DNA of 64,000 nucleotides from Phlebopus portentosus (taxonomy: Eukaryota > Basidiomycota > Agaricomycetes > Boletales > Boletinellaceae): assembly GCA_037892935.1 (NCBI GenBank), contig JAYXKI010000014.1:744001-808000 (forward strand). The letters run 5' to 3'. Position 1 is the stretch's first letter; each line of letters starts with the position of its first letter. A program made the position numbers and the translations under genes. The notes beneath the pieces were generated by a model that saw nothing but the letters and a program-made list of their open reading frames with translations, made no database searches and was not told the DNA's origin. This document shows positions 11,639-22,954 of the stretch, piece after piece.

Positions 11639-13746
11639 CTATGCCGCGATAGGCTCCGCTCCGAGAGCAAGGTTAGAGGACGCTAGGGCAGTTCCAACCG
11701 CATTCGCATTCCCGATAGGCCCGTTGATGGCTGTCGTCACCGGGTTTGCTATTGCTGCAGGTGCAGCATTCCTGGCAGCAGAGGCTGAGGTGGACTGTGC
11801 GGCGCTCACCCAGATGAGGTGCTTTATATCCGTCAGGATGTTCCTCTCCTTCTCGTTCAGAAAGGTAGGCTTCTGAGACTGGACAAAGCGGACCACGACA
11901 TCCATCGCCGAGTATGCTTCTTGTGCGCTGACGGATGACTGTCCGCCGCCGCCGTTCGTAGCCACAGGCCCGTCGTTAGCTGTCCACGAGACTTGTGTAG
12001 TTTCTATCTGTTGCTGTAGGAATCCATTTGCGGTAGAAAATTGCGGAGGGGAAGCGTTCTGGTTAACGTCCAGCTGGCCGTTGACCTCGTTCGCAACGCC
12101 CATTCGGGACTGCAGACCCGTCGGGCTGCTCTCACCGAAAGACAACTCCATAGAGGATGACCACTCTCCAGTTGGGTTGAGAGTTACAGAGGATGACTCG
12201 AGATCAATTGAAGAGATATCAGCGCCGTCCTCTGCATCCTGCGCAGCGCGTTTAGTATCTACTTGGTCCAGCGCTAGCTTACGCCTCCTTTCCTCGATGA
12301 GATCGTGGAGAAACGGACCGTCGTCTTCGGTCTCCTCATCCGTGTAGACGCCCGGCGAGGGGTTTCCGACCCAGATACCCTTCTTAATATTAGCGCGATG
12401 CTTGTAGTTCTCGACCCAGCCTGCAGAAGCCTTGAACTTGTCCTCAGGAATGTTGAGCTCTCGTGCTAGTTCGCGAGCCTTGGCACGGATCATCGCGTCT
12501 GAGATGACCGTCTTGGACTCACGGCACTCAACCAGCCAAGATTGCATATGAAGCTCGATCGTAGCGAATTTGGGGGGGCGGTGCTTCGCTTGCACTGTGT
12601 CGTCGCTTTCTGATACAGCAAGCCAGCGGTGCTTGTTCTTCAAAATCTTGCTAACTGTTGAACGCTCAACCCCCCAACGTGCGGCGATATCTTCCTGACG
12701 CGAATTCGGATTCTCAATGAAGTACTGGCAGATCTCCTTTCGCTGCCGATTCTGTAGTCGACGCTTTGGCTTGACAGTGGTAGTGTCAGAAGGGACAGGT
12801 GCAAATGATGCTGCAGAGATACAGCCCGCAGACCCCGAGGAAGCAGGAGGACGTGAGCGACCGGACGTGGTTTTCGAACCGGAAGAAAGGGAAGTAGCTG
12901 CGGACATGACACTGGCAGCGGGAGATGTGGAACGAGGATGAGTTGAGCTGCTGGCTGAGCGAGAGTGTCCATTATCCGTATACTGCGCAAACCCATAATG
13001 CGAAAAAGTTGATGATGTCACCGAGGCAGGAGTATCAGGGTGCTGAGGAGACATAGTAGAGGCATCGGGAATTGTGATCTGACCGATATTGAGATCAGGT
13101 ATCCCGATACGACCAGCTGCGAGCTGCGCGCTTGCATGGAAGCCAGCCGGCGTCTGTTGACGCGGAGAATTAGTGTCGGTGCCAAACAGTCCAAATCCCT
13201 GAGAGTCAAAAATAATAAAAAAAGAATTCGTATTAAAATAAATATTACATAAAATAATTTAGAAAAAGAAAAGAGAAAGTTAGCTCTCCTGAAGACGAAG
13301 GCAAGTTTAGATATGCGCACCTCGTTCAGCTGCTGCTGCTGCTGCTGATTTTCTTGAGCTGCATTCGCGTACGGATGTGCTGCTTGCATCCGAGCTTGGC
13401 GGCGCGTCAAGACGCGACTGGGGCCAACGGATGGAGTACGGAGCTGAGCCGGGTCAAGAGTCAACGGTTGACCCTGGTTCATGTGTACAATCGGAGAAGC
13501 CTGGTGCATCGCGTTTGCATAGGACTGCTGGGAGTTGTCCATGAACGGGTGGTACATGAAAGCAGACTGAGTTGCGCCAGCAGCATTGGGCGGCGACATC
13601 TGTGCTGGACTCTGAACGTGCCCTTGGTCATGGCCTTGATCTTGGCTGCGATGGCCATGGGGACTGCCTGAGATGTCGATATGGATGCCTGTGCTGTCGA
13701 GCATGTAAGGGAACGTGGCGGAATGGGTCTGGTGCTGGTCGGCCAT
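11639..13746 (-). CDS. CENP-B-type HTH DNA-binding protein without DDE domain
   Basis: Two exons: 13746-13321 and 13198-11639, with a 122-nt intron (GTGCGC...CTCAG), both in phase 0, about 661 residues. The start MADQHQTHSATFPYML follows an untranslated-looking leader. The N-terminal third is low complexity, with a glutamine run before the intron. In the middle, RLQNRQRKEICQYFIE to WGVERSTVSKILKNKHRWL is a CENP-B N-terminal psq-type helix-turn-helix. MQSWLVECRESKTVISDAMI to GWVENYKHR is the second, Tc5/CENP-B HTH. The C-terminal half is acidic, then Ala/Asn/Ser rich, and shows no DDE endonuclease motifs. Such proteins derive from pogo/Tigger transposases; in fission yeast the relatives Abp1/Cbh1 bind centromeres and retrotransposons. 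Here a nuclear DNA-binding or transcription role is inferred. Confidence 0.85.
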
Positions 13747-16398
13747 GGGCGTCGAGGAGGCGATTGTGAAAGGCGAGCGTAAGATATGAAAGGCGAGTTC
13801 ACGTTCACGCTGCGAGCATGCCCTTTGGATGCGATATCGATGTTGCTGATGTGCCGCGAGCGACGTGCAGGACGTGCTTTCAAGCGAGTCTGAGGAGGAG
13901 GCGGAGTGAGTGAGGGCAGGAGACAAGCAGTAAGCGAGCATTTCGCTTGAATAAGTAGGTCGTATCATAAGGGTCCAGCAGTAGTTGCACTCCGAATACA
14001 ACGCTTATGAGTCTCTTATTCTTTCCTCTTCTAGTCCCCAAACACTTTTTATCGTGGCCCTTGCTTTCCAAGTTACTCCGCTATTTAAACTAATGCGATC
14101 AATTACGCGGGATAATCTCTTTTTAATATTAATTTCATCCACTGGCACCTGAGCCATGGCTCCAGCCAGGCCGGTCTCCGAGCCCGGAGCCTCTGTCCAC
14201 GGCAATACTCCTTCGATTACAAGTAACTAGAGTTCCCGCTCGTATCATCCATATCTGCAGCAGGTATTTATCTACTCGTACTAGCAATCTCAATGACAGG
14301 TAGACCGTGCAGATAGGGTCACGTTTGCGATACCCAAAAGACCCCTGTCCATTTCGCAGTTCGAAATGCCGATGATTCTCGGTTTTCCGCGATATCAATT
14401 CATTCTCATCCATTTTTGCGCCGCCCGTCCAATCGCAGCTCGCCCACGCTCATTTGAATGCCTGCTAAGCTGAGGATGGAAAGCGGTCCAGATGGCATAT
14501 ACATCCGTATATGCCTATAGCCGAATTTCAGCTCAAAGGTCTATTACCAGGCCAGATCTTGTCCGAAAGGCGTGGTCACTTTAACGGCAGCAAACAAGAT
14601 TTTGATGCGTGTCTCTAGATGATGTCCCCCAGGTGGAGGTGGACACGGCGCATTCCAGAGCCTCGTCCATTAAACCTTATTCAGTCCACTTGCCCTTACC
14701 TTACTCTTCGCCTCTCCGATGAAGCATGATACCGATGGCGATCTAGCTTTGCACGTCGCTTCTTCCTGTAGACTCCGAATCCAGAGAATCGGAACATGGC
14801 GCCCCTTACGAAAGACTCGGAGCAAACACAACGATGTCCGCTTGGGTCTGTGCCATGGCCCACGAGTAACGAAGCTCGCGAAGCGCCCTCGCTCCTAGTC
14901 TTCCTCTCCAATTGTCGTTGCTAATGCCGACAATGCAAATGTGCTGCTACCAACCGAAGGGCGCAACATTACACCGCATCTCGCCGTTCCATTTTTGTTA
15001 CACAATTGGAAAGCTCCATTTTGTAAGCACGGTTGTTTCATCATCGCTCGATAATATCAGCAGCCCCTTATTCTAATCCCTGCCGTCTCAGGACCGATAT
15101 ACAAGATTTAAACCGTTACGAAGCTGCGCTTCGCGGTCTTATAAGCGCCCATAACATTTTTTGAGCGTCAAACAGAGGGGAAATGACTAACTGCGGGCCT
15201 TAGCCACAAAGAAGGCCTTTGAGGTTCATTTGCTACCCCTAGGTCATCGGACTTCCCTTCCTTCTTGTATAGCCTTTCCATTAATGACTTGTATTAATCA
15301 ATTCCGTTTTTTTCAATAGCCGCCAGAGTTCTGGGGTCTATTCAATCTTCCGTGAGTTCTTGGAGGATAATCTTGACATGTCGCTTTGGTCCGAACTTCC
15401 TACTTCGGCTACGGCTTCTCTCTCATCCGCTGCTAGTTTGCTCCCTTCATGTATAGGGATCAGGCTTCCTGAATCCAAAAGAACCCTTTCATCCAGGGTT
15501 CCTCCACTGGGTCCCTGCTTCTCAGCTCTGCTTCCTTCCATGCTACTCCGCTCCGAGCATCATCGTAGCCAAATAATTTATTACGCAGTGTGCGCTGCGT
15601 TGCGATCGAATCTCGAACGATGGCGAATCTGAGTAAGTAATAGCGCATGCGTGTTTTTGGCGTTTTTAACGAAGGGGAAGAATGGAAGCTCGAGGGGATC
15701 AGCGAGCCGTCCCGTATCATCGTATCAATGCACCTCGGAGCAGGCGACCTATGTGTTTTTTGTGGCACTGCTGAGAAGTGGAACCAGACCTACCGCGCGG
15801 GAAGCGTACGAAAGCCTCATGTTTGACTGCCCATCATTTTTCCTCTTCCTGCTTCGCGCCTTAGAAATCGGAGTTGTAATCGATCGATGAGGTCCCATCA
15901 GCACGAACGTCAGACACAAAATGGATACCGTGAACCTATATTGGAGCTGGGGAGCTGCTTGAGCTAGCCACTTTCAAGAAACCATTGCTACAAACCGATA
16001 CTCTCCGCGCCCGTGTCTCATGACGAAGGGTGGGATCTGGATTTTGAAAATTTCCGGCGCAAGTAGCCTGGGAGCCTTGCGTGATCATTCTTCGTTTGGT
16101 CCTTTAATAGCCGAGGAAGAGAAGCTTCGAAGGATCTAAAGGCAAAGAATAAGCAAGCAAGTTGAAAGTACGTGTCAGACAGACTAAAATTGAATATACT
16201 GACGCAATTTCTCCCCTGTTCCGCTTGGTCCGCCGATGGGAACAAGGTCCGAAAACGCTTACGCTGAGCCTGCGGTTGATGGACGGAAATTACTTTCTGA
16301 AACCCAAGACAGAAATTTGCCGTGGGTGTTACGGATCTCTTGTGGACTAGTCAAAGGGTCTTATGACCTATTGACCTTCCAAACACAGAGAGTCCAAG
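13747..16398. other. 2.65-kb region without a supported gene
   Basis: It holds the upstream region of the CENP-B-like gene on the left. Several 60-100 codon frames overlap on both strands between 15338 and 15890, but none has recognisable motifs or consistent splice sites. Nothing else was recognised. Confidence 0.4.
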
Positions 16399-16432
16399 GA
16401 CGCGACGCGTGGTAGACGCGTGTCGACGCGCG
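16399..16432. promoter_or_regulatory. Cluster of four GACGCG motifs (two full ACGCGT boxes) upstream of HRI1
   Basis: GACGCG occurs at 16399, 16404, 16415 and 16425; those at 16404 and 16415 extend to ACGCGT, the MCB core. A CACGTG box follows at 16443-16448. The cluster is about 195-230 bp upstream of the HRI1 ATG. Function is inferred from motif density only. Confidence 0.5.
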
Positions 16433-16626
16433 ACATTCCTCTCACGTGATCGTTTTTATCTCTTTTCGGAGTTTGAATATGTAAGCATCTTTCTCTCTGT
16501 AAAGTGTGATCGGCTGCATTTCCCATGGCTAATGTTTACGAACACCTAATCGCCCTATCCTGGACCTTCCCTGAGCCTCATCCGGCTTAAGCACACGCAG
16601 AACTACAGTTTCTGAGAAATTGGTAA

Positions 16627-17546
16627 ATGTCAGACAAAGAGCCGATGCCGACAGCCACAACACGCGTATCAATACAGTGGGTACGTTTCGCGTGTGTTTT
16701 GCCAAATCCATGATGTCAATCCTGGTCGACTTTGTCCATAATACGCACATCGATCGCTGCATTTGGCTTGAACTTACGTATATGCACATGCAGGATGATG
16801 ATGCACCGCAGGAGCGTACGTCTACGCTTGTACTCACCGCGCCTTCCGGGATATTCGTTGACCTCCGAGTCCTCGTCGATTGGATCCCGGATGCCCCTCA
16901 TGCTCATGAACCGCAACCATCATTCGCCATTGATTGGGCTTTCGCCGGTATAACCACCCATCAGTCTGGATCCTCCAGCAGCAACCTCACGGAGAGTACG
17001 TGGACACACTGGGTCGACTCGCGCACGTCCGACGCGTTGAATGTGCGTGATTCGGGCGTGAGCTCCCCCATGCCAAACGGCGACACGTGTGAGCGGGGAG
17101 AAATGAAAGATGCGAACGGCATCCTGCGCAGATACCAAGAAGTGTGGCACGACCTGCGCGTTGACCCAGTGTGTGTGGCTGTCTTTGTTCGTTTTCGCGA
17201 TGGTTCCGAAGCTGCTGCACGAGGCATCGGCGTGCATCCGACAGACATTATTCCAGAGGACGTTTGCGGCGTGCTAATTCGCGTGGGTGGCTGGTGTCAG
17301 GGCGTTCTTAGAGACACGAATGGCTTCACTGTTGAACGCTGGATACTTTCCGGAGATTCTGCGGACAGCAATGCAAAAACTTGGGCACCTGTCTTCCGCT
17401 CCGGTCAGGGCAATATTCCTTGCGTGGAAGCATGTAATACTCCGCAGGCTCGTCTTTCTGGATCCTTCGAGCTCCTGGCACCCCAAGGGCTGTGGAAATG
17501 CGTTGGGACCGGCGAGAGGGATTCCGCTCCAATTCGTAACGATTAG
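16627..17546 (+). CDS. HRI1: HRI1 family protein
   Basis: Exon 1 (16627-16680) encodes MSDKEPMPTATTRVSIQW and is joined, after GTACGT...CATGCAG, to exon 2 (16794-17546), giving about 268 residues. This start is preferred because it restores the conserved beginning of the family (the S-I-x-W motif) right before the acidic linker and TSTLVLTAPSGIFVDLRVL. Other family hallmarks: AIDWAFAGI, WTHWVDSR, SPMPNGDTCERGEM, YQEVWHDL, VFVRFRDGS, ARGIGVHP and VLIRVGGWCQGVLRD. Yeast Hri1 is a small cytosolic protein of two lipocalin-like barrels linked to Hrr25 and Sec72; its exact activity is unknown. The length is close to the yeast protein (244 residues). It sits between the CENP-B-like gene and GH35 copy 3 with no functional link evident. 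Confidence 0.82.
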
Positions 17547-18099
17547 AAACGGGGTTATTAATCCTTTGCAGACGCTTCGAATGCCTTTGAAATTAATTGG
17601 TCTGTCGATCCTAGCCTCAGACAGACTTTATTTACTTAGCTTGAGCCCCCCTTTTTTTTCGTAATTAATCTCACTACGAAGCTATCCGTATGCGCGAGTA
17701 GTGAGACACAGTCCTAAATTTCGGTTGCGGTAAAAACACTTTGCTAAATCATTGGGACGTTCTATAATTGTCATGTCCTTAGGATTCTCGCTTTGTATTC
17801 TTCTTCCTTTATCTCGACGGCATCTATAAAGCCGCCGAAATTGCTGTCAATTGTCGGAATTATAATGTCGGATGTCCGGTATATGAGCTCTGCGTGACCG
17901 ATAAGGTGAGTCGCAAATTTCCTCACTCAAATGACTTCTGGCTTTTGTCTGACGCAGTACATCTCTAAATCTGAAGGTCGGAGCGGAGCACAATCGGAGT
18001 TTGCATGACGCGACATGATCACGTGGCAAAGTCCGAAGAATCAAAATCTGCCCGGGAACATAAGGATAACACTGCCTGGCTCCAAAGCTAATAAAATAT
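17547..18099. other. Intergenic region, convergent 3' ends
   Basis: 3' flanks of HRI1 and of GH35 copy 3. No motif-bearing frame was seen. Confidence 0.45.
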
Positions 18100-21000
18100 T
18101 CAAATCGCAGAACGAGCTGAAAATTCGGGATTGTTCGTGACAATTCCTCCAACTCCGCCCTCTAAAAGACCATCAACAGCTAGTTCCAGCGTCGGTGTGA
18201 TAGTCGCATTCGGAAGCAATGACCAGAGAGCAACAGCGACCGTGCTACAAAATGGAGTTATAAGACATACAGTAAAGAGAGAATCCAAAAGAATCGGACA
18301 AACTTTTCTCCGTGGTAATCAAGTATTCCCTGATGCACCGGGAACTTGGTTTGAGGTCTTTGAGCGGAATTTTGAGTACACTAGAAGAACATAGAGTTGA
18401 AGAGACACTTACCCGAGATTAGCGACTCTCTTGCCCATCATCCAGCCATTCACAAACAGTATCGCTCGGTACGGCTGAACTGTCTCGGTCGACCCTCCGT
18501 CAAAGACAAAGCTAATGGGCACGTCCATCCCGTCGGGGATATCCAGGTTGAACGTCGTCACGAAGAACCCAACACCGGCAGCTCCCCCAGGAAGGGCGTC
18601 CGTGATGTTCCTGTCCCCCCAAGAGGACGTGTCGAAGCCCGGTAGATGCCAGCCTTCCCTTTCTCCGAAAAGACCACCCTCGTTCAATACTCCCCTCACT
18701 TTATCAGGGAAACTGTGCAGATGCATTAACAACCCGAGACGATGCAGAAAAGTAGGCGAAAGACATACTTGGTATAACCTCCCACTTTTCCTTGCACCTT
18801 CCACTCGGAAAAGTTACCTGTGTTTAGTTTGAATCCACGAACTCCGCGAGGAGACTTGGACGTATTTTGAGTACCTTCAAAGGGAAGTCAGCGAGTAGAA
18901 TAACAGGCGGAGCCAAGAATCTACTTTGAGTTTCATTTAAGCCCATGTTATCCTTGCAATAAGAGCGTCAGAACCGATTCTCATTCGAGTGAGGACCCAT
19001 GGTGGAAAGCACGCCGTACCTGAACAATAGTTATCACATTGTCCTGCCCTGCTAATACCGAGCCCTCCGGGAAAGTATATACTTGATCTGTTTCCTCGAG
19101 GATAAATCTGTTGTTTGTAGAGCTTATGAAGAAATCGCTTGAGCAACACTCAGCCATAGGAACGACAAAGGATGCCTACTTTCCGAAGGCCGTGTCCAAG
19201 AAAACGTCGTTAAGCCATACGCTTGCGGCGAACGCTATAAAATGATGAATGGAATATCCACGAAAAATTTCCGTTGAAAACTCACCTTCGCCGCCATTTA
19301 TGGTCAGGTTCACAGATGTCTCGGAACCACTGGCATTGAAATGGCCTCTCCAAAGCACGATGTTCTCACAGCTATTCGACAGAAGTAAGCCCGACACTGG
19401 AACATGAAGACCAGGAAACTTACAATCCATAATCACACCCGTAAAGCACTCGGTCATCTCCATAGAAGGGCTTGAACGGAATGTTCGTCGAAGTGTGATT
19501 CGCAACAGTCCATGAATTATCCGAGAAATTGGCTTGAATCTCTGGGAGACTGTCCGCAAACTTCCAGTTCGTAAGCTGCGGGACAATGATCGCCGTGCTT
19601 GAGAAATTCATAGAAAGTTGTGCGGTAAAGCTACCTGGCGTAGAGCCGGCGCTATTGAGTGGCTCGACTTCCTGACCATTCCAAGTCACAGATGTTACCT
19701 CTTCGGGAGTGAAAACAGTAAGCAGGACGCTCTCGTTCAAATCACCTCGGAGCTGCAGCTGCGAGCCAGAGATCGTGGCATTCCGAACGAGATAAGGACC
19801 ACCGACAAGCACGGACGTATTGGAACCGAATTGCCAATAGTTATTGAATATTGCTGTATCCCCTTCAGTATCCTGTGAAGGGATTACCGGTGCAAAGAAG
19901 GTTCCAGCCGTGTCAGTATCACCGTACAGTACCAACTGGGATTCAGAATCGAAGATCGTTATGAGTCCGGTGACATTCCCGAGAATACCGATTGTAATCA
20001 AACCAGAAGCATCAGCGGTCGATGCAATACGACTGTCCGCGGTTACATTCGAAGAACCTTTGAGGTCAACTGCAAACTCGTGTTGCTGGCTTGAGTCGCC
20101 GTATAGGAAGAGTATGTCCCGGTTTCCAATTTGTCCAGCAAAAAAGACGGCGGTAGTCGAGTAAAGGAGCTTGGACGAGGTGCCGAATGTGTAATCCGTG
20201 ACGATGACCTTAGACTCTCTCCCGTCAAGAGTAATAGACGAGAATGTCCTCGGAATGGAGAAAGTACCGTTTGACGTGGAAACTGTCAACGAGAAAGTCG
20301 TAACAGTACTTTCAACTGTCTGTCAGAAAGAAATATATAGCGGGACTAAGATGATGTCTTACGTTGAAGTTGAGTCCGCCTGTCTTGCAATGTAGAAGTT
20401 AGACCCCGTATCAGGATTGGATAAAAGCACGACAAAGGCGTCCGAATTCGACACATTGACTGCGGTGGAGCTACTGTTCCCAATCCAATCTGTCTTGTAA
20501 AAGTCTGGAGAGCTTCGGAGGAACAGCGCCTGCCGTTTCAATTCATCAAACTTTGATGTTAAGAGCCTGTTCTCTGTGAGTGAGCTCCCATAGTCATACG
20601 AGGCTGGATATATAACGTGAGATGGTGAGTTTGGATGATAGCATAGACTTACTATAAACTCCAGGGAATGGTATCGCTCCCCATGATGTCCCCCTAGAAC
20701 ACTCATCAACAAGATACTATCTGAATGAGCCGACTTACATACCCATAGAACATGTAGTAGTTGATGAGTTTCGCATTGGCCGCCCAAAGTGTCTTATAGA
20801 ATACGTCTTCGAAATCCGGTCCGGTCAATACTCTGCAAGCTGGATATCCCGGGGCAGTAGGACCCCAGGCATCAAATGCACCTCCCTGGAACTGTGGAAA
20901 GCAAAGAAAATAAGAATTCGCAATACTCAATTCCACAGAATGCACACTTCAGGGATGTAGAACGGCTGACTCGGGTTCGTGTCTGGAGAAGAGGTTTAAA

Positions 21001-22363
21001 AGGACAATATATCTCCAGGTTTATCTCGAGACTACGAACCTAGATGGTAGTCGTGATAGTTTCCGACTACCGGAGACCATGTTGTGGGGTTCGAACAGTC
21101 GAATCCTTGAGGGTACGAATCAAGGCTGTTTAACGAACTTAAGTTCCAATCTCGATGATAGAAAGTGATAAAACCTACCCATAAATATCAACAGCGCCCT
21201 GTACAATGCAGTGCGATGAGAAGACAGTCCACAGACATCCACAGACAGAATAGGGACTACAGACCGTGCCATTGACGAAGTTCTTGCCCTGACTTGGATC
21301 GTTATACGTTAATGGAACAACTACTCCTGCGGCCCGATATGTGTCTATGAGCTCCTGGAAATACTCCGAGTTGCCAGGCCTCTGGCTATACTCGTTATCT
21401 GCCAAGAGTCTATTAATAAAATTTCTCAGTGACAAGCAGAATTATCTACCAATTTGAACCGCTACAAAAAGTCATTAGCTTAGGGCTTGATTGAACCCGA
21501 GAAAGGACCTACCTATAATCGGTCCACCCTCCGTAATTTGATTTGGAATAGTGACGTTGATTATTCCGGCAATGTAGTCTTGCCAGGAGTCATGGAAGTC
21601 AGTCGCATTGGTCCGTAATGTGCCTGAGACCTGAGACGTCACCCAGTGGGCAATGCCACCTGCTGTCGTCTCGGCGTTTATATATGGACCTACGGAACAG
21701 AGGTTGTGTTTCAAAAACATGTTAAGGTTTCCGCGAGGATCAGAAGCGTCTCGTACCAGGACGCAGCACAATCCAGATCCCGGTGGCTTTCGCGGCATCA
21801 AAGAGAGGCTGGAGCGCGCGGAAACCATCAAAATCAACGACACCCGGTGAAGGATTGATCAGACCCCCTACAAAGTCATTTAATACATACGAAAGAAGTG
21901 GACGTGGACATGAAGGCTCCAAAGGAACTTACAATGAGTGTATACGCTAATGCCGTTCAAGCCTGCTGCTTTGATCTTTTGCAATATGTCGAGCCACAGA
22001 GACGGAACTGGAAGACGGAACGTGTGGAATTCACCGGAGCTTTTGAAATCGAGGTCGTCGAAGAAGCGACGAACTTGATTAATTCTTTGAGAGCAAGAGT
22101 ATTGCTCGTAACCCTTACTAAAGAAATAATCTCTGGCCTTTGACGATCAAGCTATACTGATCCCACTGCACTTCGTCCGTCAATCCGTTAGAGGAGAAAA
22201 ATTGCTGAGGTTCGACGCGCTTTGAAATTTCCCTTGACTCATAAGCTAAGGGGAGGAGACCTCTCAATCGGGCAGTACTGGCCGAGGCAAAGCACGACAG
22301 AAGAACAAGGGCTAATATCAATATGGCTGACGAAAGCCAGCGTGGCTTTGATTGAGAGCGCAT
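18100..22363 (-). CDS. GH35 beta-galactosidase, copy 3 (complete)
   Basis: Complete secreted beta-galactosidase, more diverged from copies 1 and 2 than they are from each other. The start at 22363 ([10 protein letters not shown]) is followed by the hydrophobic run [19 protein letters not shown]. An extra segment of about 30 residues (from [18 protein letters not shown]) comes before the mature start [16 protein letters not shown]. The ATG at 22402 is an alternative but only adds residues before the signal. The barrel motifs [56 protein letters not shown] and [10 protein letters not shown] joined to [11 protein letters not shown] keep both catalytic glutamates. Later domains show [46 protein letters not shown] and [14 protein letters not shown]. 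It ends [16 protein letters not shown]...FSARSAI with the stop at 18100-18102. Extracellular galactoside hydrolysis is the expected role. Confidence 0.92.
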
Positions 22364-22954
22364 GCGAGAATCTTTCTGTGCGTCGTGGGCTGGAAGCACC
22401 ACGCTTCAGTGGGGATAGGACGCTCTGAATGGAGGTATTGGACGCACCGCTGAAGGACCAGCTCGACTCAGAGCGGTTTTTCCGACTGGTTATATGTTCA
22501 TTTCTACGGCGTTCGCAGCGATGGTGCATATGGCTCCCGCAAATGCGACATACATCATCTAGACCTTGTGACTTATCCATAAGTTCCATGAAATACCGAG
22601 AGAAGGATGCGGGAGCAAATGGAAGTAATAAATCTGTTCAGACCGGACCGTCGGCTGTGAGATCAACGGTACGAATTCAACATTCAGTTCGTGATGACAC
22701 TCAGCGAAGAGTCATGAGTGATCTTCATAAACTTTGCTAACAGCGAGGCTCGGAAAATGTCGTTGAACACTTGCTAAACAAACAACATGTTTGTTCGGTT
22801 AAACGGGCTCAACGGTCCGACTGACTGGGAAATCCTGATAATGAACACCACGTGACGGTTACTAAAGTTTATTTACTGTAAAAGGAAGCGTGGGTTATAC
22901 ACCACAAGTTTTGCTCGTCGCGTCCGTTACCGCTTCCTTTCGAAATCCAGTATA
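22364..22954. promoter_or_regulatory. Divergent promoter region of GH35 copy 3 and UTP3, with a CACGTG box
   Basis: 591 bp between the two divergent start codons. A CACGTGAC box lies at 22849-22856, about 100 bp upstream of the UTP3 ATG. Two frames over 60 codons appear to be shadows. Shared regulation of these two genes is not implied. Confidence 0.5.

Noticed and set aside
15338..15890. Overlapping frames on both strands between CENP-B-like and HRI1 genes
   Set aside because: Mutually overlapping, no conserved motifs, no convincing splice sites.
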